Source of the DNA: RYN-230 sp963768945
GTDB lineage: Bacteria > Actinomycetota > Actinomycetes > Streptosporangiales > Streptosporangiaceae
Length of the DNA stretch: 64,000 bases
Direction of reading: 5' to 3'
Assembly (NCBI GenBank): GCA_963768945.1
Contig: CAVYJW010000005.1
Coordinates: forward strand, 372,001 to 436,000
This document shows positions 9,911-19,693 of this stretch, piece after piece (position 1 is the first letter of the stretch; each line of letters starts with the position of its first letter). Under the pieces are notes generated by a model. That model saw nothing but the letters and a program-made list of their open reading frames with translations. It had not been told where the DNA came from and ran no database searches. The position numbers and the translations under genes were made by a program.

Positions 9911-11137
9911 GTGGTGATGGAACCGCTGGGGGCACGCTCGCTGGGGCGGTTTGGCCGGCCCCGCCGCCGCTTGCGGGCGGGGCTGTCGCAGCTGCTATGC
10001 GCGGTGGCCGGGCTGGCGCTCGGCCTGCTGCTGCCCAGGATCACCGTGGAGTTGACGGTGTCCAGCGTCCGCGTGTCGGAGGCCCTGGTCGCGGTGGGCT
10101 TCGGGGTCCTGGGCCTGGTGAGCATCATCTTCTCGCTGCTCTTCCTGGTCGTGCAGTGGGCGTTCAGCAGCCTCTCGCCCCGGCTGAACCTGTTCCGTGA
10201 CGACCCGATCGTGTGGCGCACGTTCGGGTTCGCCATCGGGGTATTCGTGTTCTCGGTCACCACGGCCCTGGTCATCGGGGACCAGGCGAAAGTGTCGGTG
10301 GTCGTGCCAGCTGCTGAGGTGGTGGCAGTGCTCGCCGCCCTGGCGATGATCCGCAGCCTGCAGGTGAAAGCCTTCGCCTCCATTCAGCTGGCGCCGACGC
10401 TGGCGGCCATCGCCGGGCAGGGCCGCGGCATCCTCGACGACCTGTACCGCGGGCCGTGGCCGGCGGACCGCCTGCCGGCTGCCCCGCTGCCGCCGCGGCA
10501 CAGGGCGGTCACCTGGCCGAACCGCCAGGTGACCTTGCAGCAACTTGACCTGGGCCGGCTGCTGCGGGTCGCTGACGGCGCCGTGATCGTGCTGCGGGCC
10601 GGCATCGGCGACACGCTTCAGGAGGGCGCCCCGGTCGCCGACCTGCACGGCGGCGAGGTGGCCGACGCGGCGGTACTCGGCGCGCTGGTGACCGGGCAGG
10701 AGCGAACCTTCCATCAGGATCCGAGGTTCGCGTTCCGGCTCCTGGCCGACATCGGCCTCCGGGCGCTGTCGGCGGCAATCAACGATCCAGCGACCGCCGT
10801 CCAGGTGCTGGACACGATCGAGAGCCTTCTCCGGCCGCTGGTATCCCGTGACCTGGACGTAGCCGACGTGGCCGACAGCACCGGGGCCGTCCGGGTGGTG
10901 CTGGCGCTCCCCTCCTGGGAGGACTACCTGCGCACCGGCCTGGACGACCTCATCGAGTCCGCGTCCCGCTCACCCATGGTCCTGCTGCGGGCCCGGGCGC
11001 TGCTCACCAGCCTGCTCAACGCGGCACCACCGTCGCGCCAGCCGCCGGTCGCCCGGCGGCTCCATCGTACGGAGGAGCTGGGGGCCACCAACTTCCCGGT
11101 GACCTGGCATGATACGACCGGCGGCGAAACACGATAG
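9911..11137 (+). CDS. DUF2254 predicted membrane protein
   Basis: A 408-residue membrane protein. Four hydrophobic spans occur in the first 150 residues (LSQLLCAVAGLALGLLLP; ALVAVGFGVLGLVSIIFSLL; FGFAIGVFVFSVTTALVIG; VSVVVPAAEVVAVLAALAMI), followed by a soluble C-terminal half. The hallmark DUF2254 sequences are present: FSPRLL-like SLSPRLNLFRDDP after span 2 and ALSAAINDPATAVQVLDTIE in the soluble domain. The function of this family is unknown. GTG 9911 and ATG 9917 are both possible starts and neither has a strong ribosome site. Confidence 0.82.
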   Translation: MVMEPLGARSLGRFGRPRRRLRAGLSQLLCAVAGLALGLLLPRITVELTVSSVRVSEALVAVGFGVLGLVSIIFSLLFLVVQWAFSSLSPRLNLFRDDPIVWRTFGFAIGVFVFSVTTALVIGDQAKVSVVVPAAEVVAVLAALAMIRSLQVKAFASIQLAPTLAAIAGQGRGILDDLYRGPWPADRLPAAPLPPRHRAVTWPNRQVTLQQLDLGRLLRVADGAVIVLRAGIGDTLQEGAPVADLHGGEVADAAVLGALVTGQERTFHQDPRFAFRLLADIGLRALSAAINDPATAVQVLDTIESLLRPLVSRDLDVADVADSTGAVRVVLALPSWEDYLRTGLDDLIESASRSPMVLLRARALLTSLLNAAPPSRQPPVARRLHRTEELGATNFPVTWHDTTGGETR

Positions 11138-11161
11138 CCGCGAGAAGCTCGCCCTGCACGG

Positions 11162-11899
11162 TTACTGGCGGGCCATGGCCATCCGCATTTCGCTTTCGGT
11201 GTCGCTGATGAGGTCGCCGGACAGGTCCACCGTGACGGAGTGCAGAGTCCCGGTGAAGCGGAACGGGGACTGGTAATCCGGGGTGACCGGCGAGCCGGGG
11301 TTGGCGCCGCAGGTCAGCCCGCCCGGGTTGAAGACGATGGGTGTGGTGACCGGAATCTCCGCCTGCCCGACGAGTTGGCCGTCCACGTAGAGCTGGGCCC
11401 GGCCGGGAGCGCCCTTGCCCTGGGGGATGTCGGGATTCCCCGTCGGCTCGAACTCAAACCGCAGCTGATGCCGGCCCGGGGGCACCGGGTCGGGCGATGA
11501 GACCTGGTACAGGGCGCGGCGGACGTAGTTGTGGACGTAGTGCAGCTTCCCGTCCTTGAGGTAGAACGACCAGCCGCCGACGCCGGAGCCCTGGCAGAGC
11601 AAGACACCGTCCGCGCCGCCCGGCGGTACGTCCGCGTCCGCGGTGATGGCATGCGGCCGGTTCAGCACCCGCGGCCCGGCGAAGAACGGCACGGTCTGGG
11701 TACCGGGCCAGTACGTGAAGCTGTCCCGTGCCTCCGCGATCTGCGGCCGCTCGGTCATCAGCCGCTCCACCGCGCTGCCGTCGATGGGCAGCACGTTGTA
11801 CTTACCCGCCTCCACATACCACTGCGCGATCATCTCGATGAGCTTGTCCCGGTGCTCCCCAGGGAATGCCGTACCTGGTTCGTACTCCGTCAGCGCCAT
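11162..11899 (-). pseudogene. Orphan arylsulfatase C-terminal domain
   Basis: This 245-residue product matches only the C-terminal part of the long actinobacterial arylsulfatases (about 780 residues): KLIEMIAQWYVEAGKYNVLP, then FFAGPRVLNRPHAITADADV, LLCQGSGVGGWSFYLKDG and CGANPGSPVTPDYQSPFRF. The sulfatase catalytic domain with the CxPxR formylglycine motif is absent, and the upstream bases to 12071 hold no remnant of it. The fragment nevertheless has an intact frame, an ATG at 11899 and GGAGGG 7 nt upstream, so it may still be expressed as a free beta-sandwich domain. It is most simply a truncated gene. The family assignment rests on recognised C-terminal motifs. Confidence 0.75.
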
Positions 11900-12071
11900 C
11901 ACTACGCCCTCCGTCTGGCTGACCGGCGGCCCGGCCGGCCAGAATGAGTCAATCCACGGCGGGAACCTGTGTGCTCACCCACCGGGGGTGAAGGTAAGGG
12001 CCTGGTGGCCCAACCGCGACCATGCCGGCGGGCGCGAACTTGGTGACCTTCCCCCAGCTTGTGCTTGCTGC

Positions 12072-12935
12072 CTAGAACGGTGCGGGGATGTACCGCAAGG
12101 GCAGGTCCGGCTGCACGTAACCGTGGGCCGGCTGCCGTTTGGGTAGCGTGACGTCCGGGAGGGGGAGCGGCTTGTAGGGGACCTGGCTCAGCAGGTGGCT
12201 GATGATGTTGAGCCGCCCGCGCCTCTTGCTGTCGGTGTGCGCGATGTACCAGGGCGCCCACGCGGTGTCGGTCGCGGCGAACATCGCGTCCCTGGCCCTG
12301 GAGTAGTCGTACCAACGGCGGTAGGACTTCAGGTCCATATCTGACAGCTTCCAGATCTTCCGCGGGTCATTGATGCGGCTCTTCAGGCGCCGCGTCTGCT
12401 CGCCGGGGCTGACCTCCAGCCAGTACTTCAGCAGCAGGATCCCGTCATCGGCCATGGCCTTCTCGACCCCGGGCGTGAGTTCCAGGAACCGCTCGGTCTC
12501 CTCAGGCTCGCAGAAGCCCATCACCCGCTCGACGCCCGCCCGGTTGTACCAGCTGCGGTCGAAGATCACGACCTCGCCGGCGGCCGGGAAATGGGGCAGG
12601 TACCGCTGGATGTACATCTGTGACTTCTCGCGGTCGGTCGGGGCGGGCAGGGCCACGACCCGGAACACGCGCGGGCTGACACGCTCGGTGATCCGCTTGA
12701 TCGTGCCCCCTTTCCCGGCGGTGTCCCGGCCCTCGAACACGATGCAGATCTTGGCTCCCGACGCCTTGACCCACTCCTGCATGGCCACAAGCTCACTGTG
12801 CAGGAGTCTCATCTCCCGCTCGTACTCCTTGCGCTTCATCTTCGGAGGCGGGCCACCTCCGGCCCCGGGCCGCGCTGCGCCCGGCGGCCCCTGATCCTCC
12901 CGGGGGGGTTGCTTGTGCTTGTGCTTCTTAGCCAT
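12072..12935 (-). CDS. ppk2: Polyphosphate kinase 2
   Basis: A 287-residue PPK2-family enzyme that transfers phosphate between polyphosphate and nucleotides. After a Lys/His/Pro-rich N-terminus of about 35 residues comes the P-loop kinase core: Walker A FEGRDTAGKGGTIKRI, the lid TDREKSQMYIQRYLPHFPAAGE, Walker B VIFDRSWYNRAGVERVMGF, and DPRKIWKLSDMDLKSYRRW. Its one-domain length and motifs fit class I PPK2. ATG 12935 follows GGAGGAAGCGAC. It is divergent from the SulP transporter gene. Confidence 0.93.
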   Translation of the reverse strand: MAKKHKHKQPPREDQGPPGAARPGAGGGPPPKMKRKEYEREMRLLHSELVAMQEWVKASGAKICIVFEGRDTAGKGGTIKRITERVSPRVFRVVALPAPTDREKSQMYIQRYLPHFPAAGEVVIFDRSWYNRAGVERVMGFCEPEETERFLELTPGVEKAMADDGILLLKYWLEVSPGEQTRRLKSRINDPRKIWKLSDMDLKSYRRWYDYSRARDAMFAATDTAWAPWYIAHTDSKRRGRLNIISHLLSQVPYKPLPLPDVTLPKRQPAHGYVQPDLPLRYIPAPF

Positions 12936-13104
12936 GTCGCTTCCTCCGGCTAGTCAGGCCGGCGGGCTGACGGCTAGGCATTGGCGGGGAGTCATCCCGC
13001 CACGATCACTTGATTCCGCCCCTGGGCCGTCACCCCGTGTGGGTGATGCCGGAATTGTCCAGAGGGGCGAAATTGCCACTACGGCATATGACCAGGGCCT
13101 GGGG

Positions 13105-14901
13105 GTGTCCGTGTTCCAGTGGGTGCCCGGGCTTCAGGTGATTTCGTCCTACCGCCGGCAGTGGCTGCTCAAGGACGTCATTGCCGGGGTCGTGCTGACC
13201 ACCCTGCTGGTCCCGCAGGGCATGGCCTACGCGGAACTCGCGGGCCTGCCGCCGATCACCGGCCTGTACACATCCATCTTGTGCCTGCTCGGCTACGCGG
13301 CGTTCGGGCCGTCGCGGATCCTGGTGCTGGGCCCGGATTCCTCGCTGGGCCCGATGATCGCCGCGACGATCCTGCCGCTGATGGCCGCCAAGGGCGACCC
13401 GAAACGCGCGGTCGCGCTGGCGTCGATCCTCGCGATCATGGTCGCGGCGATCATGATCCTGGCGGCGGTGGCGAAACTCGGCTTCATCGCCGACCTGATC
13501 TCCAAGCCGACGATGATCGGCTACATGAACGGCCTGGCACTGACCATCCTCATCGGCCAGCTGCCGAAGCTGCTCGGGTTCAAGGTCGAAGCCGATGACC
13601 TGATTGGCGAGATCACCGGGTTCGCCAAGGGCCTGGCGAACGGCGACGTGGTCCCGGCCGCGGCCGCGGTCGGGATCGCGGCGGTCGTGCTGATCCTGGT
13701 GCTGCAGCGCTGGCTGCCGAAGGTCCCGGCCGTGCTGATCGCCGTCGTGCTGGCCATCGCGGCCACCTCGGTCTTCAGTCTGGCCGACCATGGCGTCAGC
13801 CTGGTCGGGGTGCTCCCCAAAGGTTTCCCGCCGCTCACCATCCCGTCGGTCCGCCTGTCCGACCTCGGCCCCCTGTTCGCCGGGGCGCTGGGCATCGCCC
13901 TGGTCTCCCTGGCTGACACGATCTCCACCGCCTCAGCGTTCGCGGCCCGCACCGGGCAGGAAGTGCGCGGCAACGGCGAGATGATCGGCATCGGCGTGGC
14001 CAACCTGGCGGCCGGCCTCTTCCAGGGGTTCCCGGTCAGCACCAGCGGGTCGCGGACGGCGGTGGCGGAACGCTCGGGGGCCAAGACGCAGCTCACCGGC
14101 GTCGTCGGGGCCGCCCTGATCATCCTCATGATCGTTCTGGTCCCGGGCCTGTTCCGGAACCTGCCCCAGCCGGCCCTCGCCGCGGTGGTGATCACCGCAT
14201 CACTGTCCCTGGCCGACATTCCCGCCACGGTAAGGCTGTGGCGGCAGCGCAAGGCCGAGTTCCTGCTGTCGATCACGGCTTTCCTCGGTGTCGCCCTGCT
14301 CGGCGTGCTGCCCGGGATCGCGATCGCGGTCGCGCTATCCATCCTGAACGTCTTCCGGCGGGCGTGGTGGCCTTACGCGACGGTCCTCGGCCGCGTGGAC
14401 GGGGTGGAGGGATATCACGACACCCGCTCATATCCCGGCGCCGAGCACCTGCCCGGCCTGGTGATCTACCGATTCGACGGCCCGTTGTTCTTCGCCAACG
14501 CCACCACGTTCCGCGACGAGATCAGGCGGCTGGCCAAGGCGGAACCGAAGCCCTCATGGATCCTCATCGCAGCGGAGCCCGTGACCGATGTGGACACCAC
14601 CGCTTCCGACGTCCTGACCGAACTCGACGAGGCGCTGAACGCCCAGGCCATCAGCCTGGTGTTCGCCGAACTCAAGGACCCGGTACGCCGCAAGATCGAA
14701 CGCTACGGGCTCACCCGCACCATCGACCCGCACCACTTCTACCCGACGATCGGCGCGGCCATCGCCGCATTCCGCGGCGAAACCGGCGCCCAGTGGACCG
14801 CCACTACCGGGCAGCCTCCCGACGGCCAGGGGGCCGCAGGCCGGGCACCCGCCGAGAGCGGCCAGCCGCCCGACCTTCCCCCAGCACCACCCCTCAGCTA
14901 G
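13105..14901 (+). CDS. SulP-family anion transporter with STAS domain
   Basis: A roughly 598-residue inner-membrane transporter for sulfate, bicarbonate or similar anions. The family signature VPQGMAYAELAGLPPITGLYTS lies near residue 35-55; about 10-12 further spans run to residue 420. A C-terminal STAS domain follows (VIYRFDGPLFFANATTF ... DVDTTASDVLTELDEAL). The tail is Pro/Gly/Gln-rich. The start is uncertain: GTG 13105 or GTG 13111 give the family's usual short leader (VSVFQWVPGLQVISSYRRQW), while the frame stays open upstream into ppk2. Confidence 0.9.
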   Translation: MSVFQWVPGLQVISSYRRQWLLKDVIAGVVLTTLLVPQGMAYAELAGLPPITGLYTSILCLLGYAAFGPSRILVLGPDSSLGPMIAATILPLMAAKGDPKRAVALASILAIMVAAIMILAAVAKLGFIADLISKPTMIGYMNGLALTILIGQLPKLLGFKVEADDLIGEITGFAKGLANGDVVPAAAAVGIAAVVLILVLQRWLPKVPAVLIAVVLAIAATSVFSLADHGVSLVGVLPKGFPPLTIPSVRLSDLGPLFAGALGIALVSLADTISTASAFAARTGQEVRGNGEMIGIGVANLAAGLFQGFPVSTSGSRTAVAERSGAKTQLTGVVGAALIILMIVLVPGLFRNLPQPALAAVVITASLSLADIPATVRLWRQRKAEFLLSITAFLGVALLGVLPGIAIAVALSILNVFRRAWWPYATVLGRVDGVEGYHDTRSYPGAEHLPGLVIYRFDGPLFFANATTFRDEIRRLAKAEPKPSWILIAAEPVTDVDTTASDVLTELDEALNAQAISLVFAELKDPVRRKIERYGLTRTIDPHHFYPTIGAAIAAFRGETGAQWTATTGQPPDGQGAAGRAPAESGQPPDLPPAPPLS

Positions 14902-15088
14902 ATCGAGGCCGCGGGACCTGCGTGCGGAGACTGGTTTGTGCCTTCGGCTGCTGGGGATCGGCCTGCCGCCATGGCCGCACCTGCCACATCCGGAGCCTGT
15001 CGGACGGTGTCGGCCCTGCACCATGCTCGCCCAGCGGCTCGCCCAGCGATGATGACGTTTCTGGACGTGATATCAGGAAGGCTGAGGC

Positions 15089-16108
15089 ATGCGCTTTTTC
15101 GAGGGCTTGAGCGCACAGGCGAACCGGATCTTCGCCTGGGCGGATCGCGTGCAGCGCCGGCATGGCCTCCTGGGATTCCCTTACGCAGTGATCAAGAAGT
15201 ACGGAGACGATGACGGCGGGCGCGAGGCCGCGCTGATTACCTACTACGGTTTCCTCAGCATCTTCCCGTTGCTGCTGCTCGCCGTGGCGATCCTGTCGCG
15301 GGTGCTGGCTGATGACCCGGAACTGCGGCAGCGGCTCATCACTGAGATCGTCCCGGCGGCGCTGCGAGCCACCGTTGAGAGTTCGGTGAGTTCCTTGCCG
15401 ACGTCAACCATCCCGTTTATTGCCGGCCTGATCGGCTTGCTGTTCTCCGGAACCGGTGTCGTGTTCTCCGCGTACCAGACGCTGAACCATGTCGCCGGCG
15501 TCCCGCGGCGCCTTCGGGCCGGGTTCGCGTCCCGGTATTTGCGGGTGTTCCTGATGCTGCTGACGCTGCTGCTGGGGGCACTGGCGGCTGGCGCGCTCAC
15601 GGTGGTGGTGACGGCGCTGCCTGCAGTACCGGAAGCCGAACGCGCCGCGGCGGTGCTCGGGTCCGCGGTAGTCATCTTCGCCGTCTTGCTGTTTGGCGCC
15701 AGGGTGCTGCTCGCTCGGCCAGCGCCGGTCCGGGCCCTCTGGCCGGCCGCCGTTCTGGGCGCTGCAGCGGTGACCCTGGCACTCAATCTCGGTGCACCAT
15801 TGCTGGCGAGACTGGTCAGCAAGGCCGGGCCCGTCTACGGGAGCTTCGCCACCGTAGCAGGCATGTTCGCGCTGCTCTACCTAGTCAATCAGGCGCTGGT
15901 CTACGCGGCCGAAGTTGCAGCCGTCCAGTATGCCGGCCTGTGGCCGCGAGCCCTGGATGTGAACCGGCCCACGGCGGCCGACATCCGCGCGATGGCACTC
16001 CTGGCCCGCGAGCAAGAACGCATCCCGGCTGCCCGGGTCGAGCTCCGCCTTGTTTCCCGCGATTCACCCCCCGCAGACAACGCTTCACCGGAATCAGGCC
16101 GTCCGTAG
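15089..16108 (+). CDS. YihY/BrkB-family membrane protein
   Basis: A 339-residue inner-membrane protein of the YihY (formerly RNase BN) family. Family markers are REAALITYYGFLSIFPLLLLA at about residue 50, the loop before IPFIAGLIGLLFSGTGVVFSAYQTLNHV, and PVYGSFATVAGMFALLYLVNQALVYAAEVAA near the end. Six spans are visible. The function of the family is unresolved. AGGAAGG precedes ATG 15089. The 185-bp gap after sulP suggests separate transcription. Confidence 0.87.
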   Translation: MRFFEGLSAQANRIFAWADRVQRRHGLLGFPYAVIKKYGDDDGGREAALITYYGFLSIFPLLLLAVAILSRVLADDPELRQRLITEIVPAALRATVESSVSSLPTSTIPFIAGLIGLLFSGTGVVFSAYQTLNHVAGVPRRLRAGFASRYLRVFLMLLTLLLGALAAGALTVVVTALPAVPEAERAAAVLGSAVVIFAVLLFGARVLLARPAPVRALWPAAVLGAAAVTLALNLGAPLLARLVSKAGPVYGSFATVAGMFALLYLVNQALVYAAEVAAVQYAGLWPRALDVNRPTAADIRAMALLAREQERIPAARVELRLVSRDSPPADNASPESGRP

Positions 16109-16163
16109 GAACTCGGCCGCCCGGCTCACCCGTCTCAGGCAGCTGCCCAGGAACTGCGCGCGG

Positions 16164-16454
16164 CTAGGCCGTGACCTCGTTGTAGATCTCGAACCCGGTC
16201 TCCTCGGGCGGCGCCGTGAAGCCACCGGCGATTCCCTGCGCCATGCGCGGCATGAGGGTGCCATCGCGGAACCGCTCCCAGCCCTCCCGCGAGTCATGCA
16301 CTGCGATGATCATCCAGCCGCCAGCCGATGGGCCCGCGGCATGGAACAGCTGCCCCTCAGGCAGCCCCCCGCCCTCCGGATGCACTGCCGCTATGGAGGC
16401 TTCGTACTGCTCCTTGGTGCCACCAGCGAACTTATGGACCACGCCGTACGCCAT
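16164..16454 (-). CDS. Small conserved protein, possible dimeric alpha/beta-barrel
   Basis: A 96-residue soluble protein, MAYGVVHKFAGGTKEQYEAS, ending FEIYNEVTA. The alternation of strands (VVHKF, WMIIAVHDS, FEIYNEV) with helices containing EQYEASIAAVH and REGWERFRDGTLMPRM resembles antibiotic-biosynthesis-monooxygenase/ferredoxin-like barrel proteins, but no active-site residue is identifiable. GGGGGGA lies 6 nt before ATG 16454. It converges with the yihY gene. Confidence 0.65.
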   Translation of the reverse strand: MAYGVVHKFAGGTKEQYEASIAAVHPEGGGLPEGQLFHAAGPSAGGWMIIAVHDSREGWERFRDGTLMPRMAQGIAGGFTAPPEETGFEIYNEVTA

Positions 16455-16824
16455 GCGGTTTCCCCCCGATCCCCATTAGCCCGGACCTGCGAGCGCCTCC
16501 CCAGACGATCTCCAGGCGGATGTCCTGCGGACTTTACGCCGTCGCCGTCGATCACGTCGAGTCACGATCACGCCCTGGCGCCTGGTCTCCGGAGATCCCG
16601 CCCCCTTCCCGGGCGGCCGGATCCGGTCGGCGTCGCCGCCAGCGGGGTACGTCAATGCCCGGCAGCATCGGGCACTCACGCTCTGCCCCTTCCTCCTTGT
16701 GCGCTGCCGCAACCTCGGTCGCGAGGGCGAGGACGCGCCCTTGACCTGCCTGATCCCCGGCCGGTACACCTGGGTTAGCCGGGCGGGGGAACGGGCTCCA
16801 GACGAGGAGCAACGGAGGGCGCCG
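16455..16824. other. Intergenic region between divergent genes
   Basis: 370 bp separating the small minus-strand gene from the cyclase/STAND gene. It should hold both promoters, but no convincing -35/-10 pair is seen. Open frames here are shadows. Confidence 0.5.
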
Positions 16825-19536
16825 ATGCGGGAGCTGCCTGCAGGCCTGGTGACGTTCTGCTTCGTCGATGTCGAGGGCTCCACTCGCGCATTCCGCTCCG
16901 ACCCGGCCGGTTATCCGGCTGCCCTGGCGGCCCACCATCAGCTGGTCCAGGCGGCGTTCGCCGCTGCCGACGGGATCATTGTGGAGACCGAGGGGGACGG
17001 GCTGTTCGCCGCGTTCGGCGACGCGGCCGCGGCGGTGGCCGGCTGCCTGCAGGCTCAGCTGGCCCTAGCCGGCCGCGACTGGCCCACCGGGCTGCGGCTG
17101 CGCAGCCGGATGGGGTTGCATTGTGACCAGGCAGTCCCGGTCGGCGCCGGCTATGTCGCCCTCGGCGTTCACCAGGCTGCCCGGGTCGCTGCGGCCGCGC
17201 ACGGCGGCCAGGTGCTGTGCTCGGCTGCGGCAGCCCAGCATGCAGGCGGCCGCCTGCCTCCTGGCGCGGAGCTGTACCCGCTGGGCAGCTACCGGCTGAA
17301 GGACTTTGACGCGCCCGCGCCGCTGTTCGAGCTGCGCCATCCGCGCCTTCCCGGGCCGTTCCCGCCGCCGCGGGCGCCAAGGTTCGTTCCCGGCAGCCTC
17401 CGGCAGGCCAGGACAAGCTTCGTCGGCAGGGAAGCGGAGCTCAGGCGGCTCCGCGGCCTGATCGCCGAGCACCGCCTGGTGACCGTACTCGGACCTGGCG
17501 GCGTGGGCAAGACCAGGATCGCCTACCGGCTGGCCGCTGAGCTCACAGAGTCAATCGCCCGCGGGGCGTGGGTGGTCGAGCTTGCTGCCATCGCCGACCC
17601 GGCGATGGTCGCCGACGCCGTGGCACGGGCGCTGCCGCTGCCTGACCTGGCTGGCGGCGGGTCGGCCAGGGCCCTGCTGGTCTTCTTGTCTGACGCGGAG
17701 TTGCTCCTGGTCCTGGACAACTGCGAACACGTCCTGGACGGCGTTGCCGAGCTGGCCGACCGGGTGCTGGACAGCGCGCCGCAGGTGAAAGTGCTCGCCA
17801 CCAGCCGCGTGCCGCTGAACGTGACCGGCGAGGTCCGGTTCGGCCTGGAGCCGCTCGGCCTTCCGCTGGACGCTGCGCTCGGCCCGGATCTGCTGCAGGC
17901 CGATGCGGTGCGGCTGTTTGCCGAGCGGGCCAGCGCGGCCCGGGCAAACTTCGCTGTAAACGCCGGCAACGCCCGCGCCGTTACCGAGATCTGCCGCAAG
18001 CTCGACGGGCTGCCGCTCGCGCTGGAGCTTGCAGGGGCGCGCATCGCGACGCTCGCTCCCAGTGACCTGCTCGCACGACTGGAGGACCGGTTCGCCGTGC
18101 TGGTCACCAGCGCGCGCGGGGTACCTGAGCGGCACCGGACCCTGCGGGCCACCCTTGCCTGGAGCTACGACCTGCTCGGCGAGCAGGCGCAGGTGCTGCT
18201 AGCCAGGCTTGCGGTCTTCGCCGGCCAGTGCCCGCTCAGCTGGATCGAGCAGGTCTGCGCCGCGCCTCCGCTCGAGCCAGCGCAGATCCCGGATCTGGTC
18301 GACGGGCTCGTCGCTCAGTCCTTGCTGATAGCGGGAGAGAAGGCGGGCCGTACCGAGTACCAGCTGCTGCTGGCGGTTCGCGACTACGCCGCGCAGCAGC
18401 TTGCCGGGCGGGGAGAGACAGCCAAGGTCGAGCGCAGCCGGGCCGACTTCCTGGCCAGGTACCTGGCTCCGCGTGACCCCATCTTCCAGTTCACCCCGAG
18501 CACCGGCGAGTACCTGGCCGCAGTCGCGGCTGCCGCCGACGACGTGCGGGCGAGCCTTGCCTGGTGCCTGAGCCACGATGAGGGAGCGCGAGCCTGCGCG
18601 CTCATCGCTGACGGGTACCGATGGTGGAACATCACTGGCCGGATCGAGGAGCTGTACCCTCTGGCACAGCGGGCGATCGCCCTTGGGCCGGAGCCGTCGT
18701 TCCCCCTCGTGCTGACGTACTACGCGCTGCTGCTCGGCCACGACTCGCTGGAGGCTGACGCGGCCGCAAGGCCACCGGCCGAGGCCAACGCCGTGCACCG
18801 CTCCGACGAGCTCGCCAGGCTCGGCACGCAGTGGCGCGACGACATGCTTGCCATTGCCAGGAACCTGGCCGACGACAACGGGCTCGCCCTGGCGCTGTAC
18901 TGCCAGGCCGACTACCCGTGGGCCGAGGGCAACTTCGCCGAGGCCGCGCGGCTACTACACGAAGCAGCTGCGGCCGCGTCCCGCGCAGGCAGTGCCAGCC
19001 TGGCCGCGACGATCCGGCTCAGCGAGGCCGAGACACGCGCCGAGGGTGACAGCGCCCGGCTCGCCGGGTCACTCGACGATGTGATCGACCAGTTCCGGGC
19101 GGTCGGCGACCCCCACGGCGTGGCCATGACGCTGGCCGTGCTGGCCGCAGCTGAGCTGGATTGCGGCGAAACATCGAGGGGCGTGCGGCACGCGGCGGAG
19201 GGGCTGCGGATTGCGCGCGAGCACGCCTACGCAGAAATCGGCTGGCGGCACCTGACGCTGCTTGCCCGGGGGGCCGCCGCGCTCAGCCAGCATGAGCTCG
19301 CCGCCCGGCTGCTCGGGACCGTTGAGGCAGCGTTTGAGCGGGCGGGCGGCAAGACAGGCCCCGGCCAGGGCGGTGCCGCGGACCGTGACCGGGCCCGCTC
19401 CCTCGTGGCCGGGGCCATCGGCCAGGACAGGTTCGGCGCCGCGTACGCGGAGGGTCGCGCCATGACCCAGATGGAGGCCACGGCCGAAGCCATGTCCCTG
19501 GCCGGCAGCGACGCCACCCTCAGGCCGCGCCGCTAG
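16825..19536 (+). CDS. Class III nucleotidyl cyclase-like / STAND ATPase / TPR signalling protein
   Basis: A 903-residue protein. Residues 8-170 form a class III cyclase homology domain with both metal-binding acids (D15 in FVDVEGST and D58 in ETEGDGLF). A STAND ATPase follows at about 195-480 (GPGGVGKT, LLLVLDNCEH, GLPLALELAGARIA), then helical repeats to the end. No C-terminal LuxR HTH is present, so this is not the LuxR-type member of the family. It may make a cyclic nucleotide or simply use the domain as a sensor. The ATG at 16825 has GGAGGG at 16814-16819; the frame extends 42 codons upstream without a ribosome site. Confidence 0.85.
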   Translation: MRELPAGLVTFCFVDVEGSTRAFRSDPAGYPAALAAHHQLVQAAFAAADGIIVETEGDGLFAAFGDAAAAVAGCLQAQLALAGRDWPTGLRLRSRMGLHCDQAVPVGAGYVALGVHQAARVAAAAHGGQVLCSAAAAQHAGGRLPPGAELYPLGSYRLKDFDAPAPLFELRHPRLPGPFPPPRAPRFVPGSLRQARTSFVGREAELRRLRGLIAEHRLVTVLGPGGVGKTRIAYRLAAELTESIARGAWVVELAAIADPAMVADAVARALPLPDLAGGGSARALLVFLSDAELLLVLDNCEHVLDGVAELADRVLDSAPQVKVLATSRVPLNVTGEVRFGLEPLGLPLDAALGPDLLQADAVRLFAERASAARANFAVNAGNARAVTEICRKLDGLPLALELAGARIATLAPSDLLARLEDRFAVLVTSARGVPERHRTLRATLAWSYDLLGEQAQVLLARLAVFAGQCPLSWIEQVCAAPPLEPAQIPDLVDGLVAQSLLIAGEKAGRTEYQLLLAVRDYAAQQLAGRGETAKVERSRADFLARYLAPRDPIFQFTPSTGEYLAAVAAAADDVRASLAWCLSHDEGARACALIADGYRWWNITGRIEELYPLAQRAIALGPEPSFPLVLTYYALLLGHDSLEADAAARPPAEANAVHRSDELARLGTQWRDDMLAIARNLADDNGLALALYCQADYPWAEGNFAEAARLLHEAAAAASRAGSASLAATIRLSEAETRAEGDSARLAGSLDDVIDQFRAVGDPHGVAMTLAVLAAAELDCGETSRGVRHAAEGLRIAREHAYAEIGWRHLTLLARGAAALSQHELAARLLGTVEAAFERAGGKTGPGQGGAADRDRARSLVAGAIGQDRFGAAYAEGRAMTQMEATAEAMSLAGSDATLRPRR

Positions 19537-19671
19537 CGCTAGCGCTCCGCGGGAAAGATGCTCCCCGGCCACTACGGGCGGGCCCCAGCGCGGGTCTGTA
19601 CCGGCCACGACCTCTGTGCGCTCGGACGGAGCCGGCCCCAAGGCTCGCCGCGCCGGATGACATCGGCGTGT

Positions 19672-19686
19672 ACAGCCGTATAAATT
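19672..19686 (+). promoter_or_regulatory. Candidate TetR box upstream of the TetR gene
   Basis: ACAGCCGTATAAATT, 8 nt before the TetR start, differs only by four transitions from ACGGTTGTATGAATT at 20459-20473 upstream of the oxidoreductase. The TATAAA inside it may also serve as the -10 element of a nearly leaderless message. Confidence 0.3.
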
Positions 19687-19693
19687 TGGCGTC

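Noticed and set aside
9129..9917. Long plus-strand open frame of 262 codons
   Set aside because: It runs antisense through vapB and the vapBC operator, has no ribosome site, and its translation shows no domain; it is a GC-rich shadow frame.
16476..16938. Minus-strand open frames opposite the start of the cyclase/STAND gene
   Set aside because: They overlap a strongly supported gene and have basic, low-information translations.
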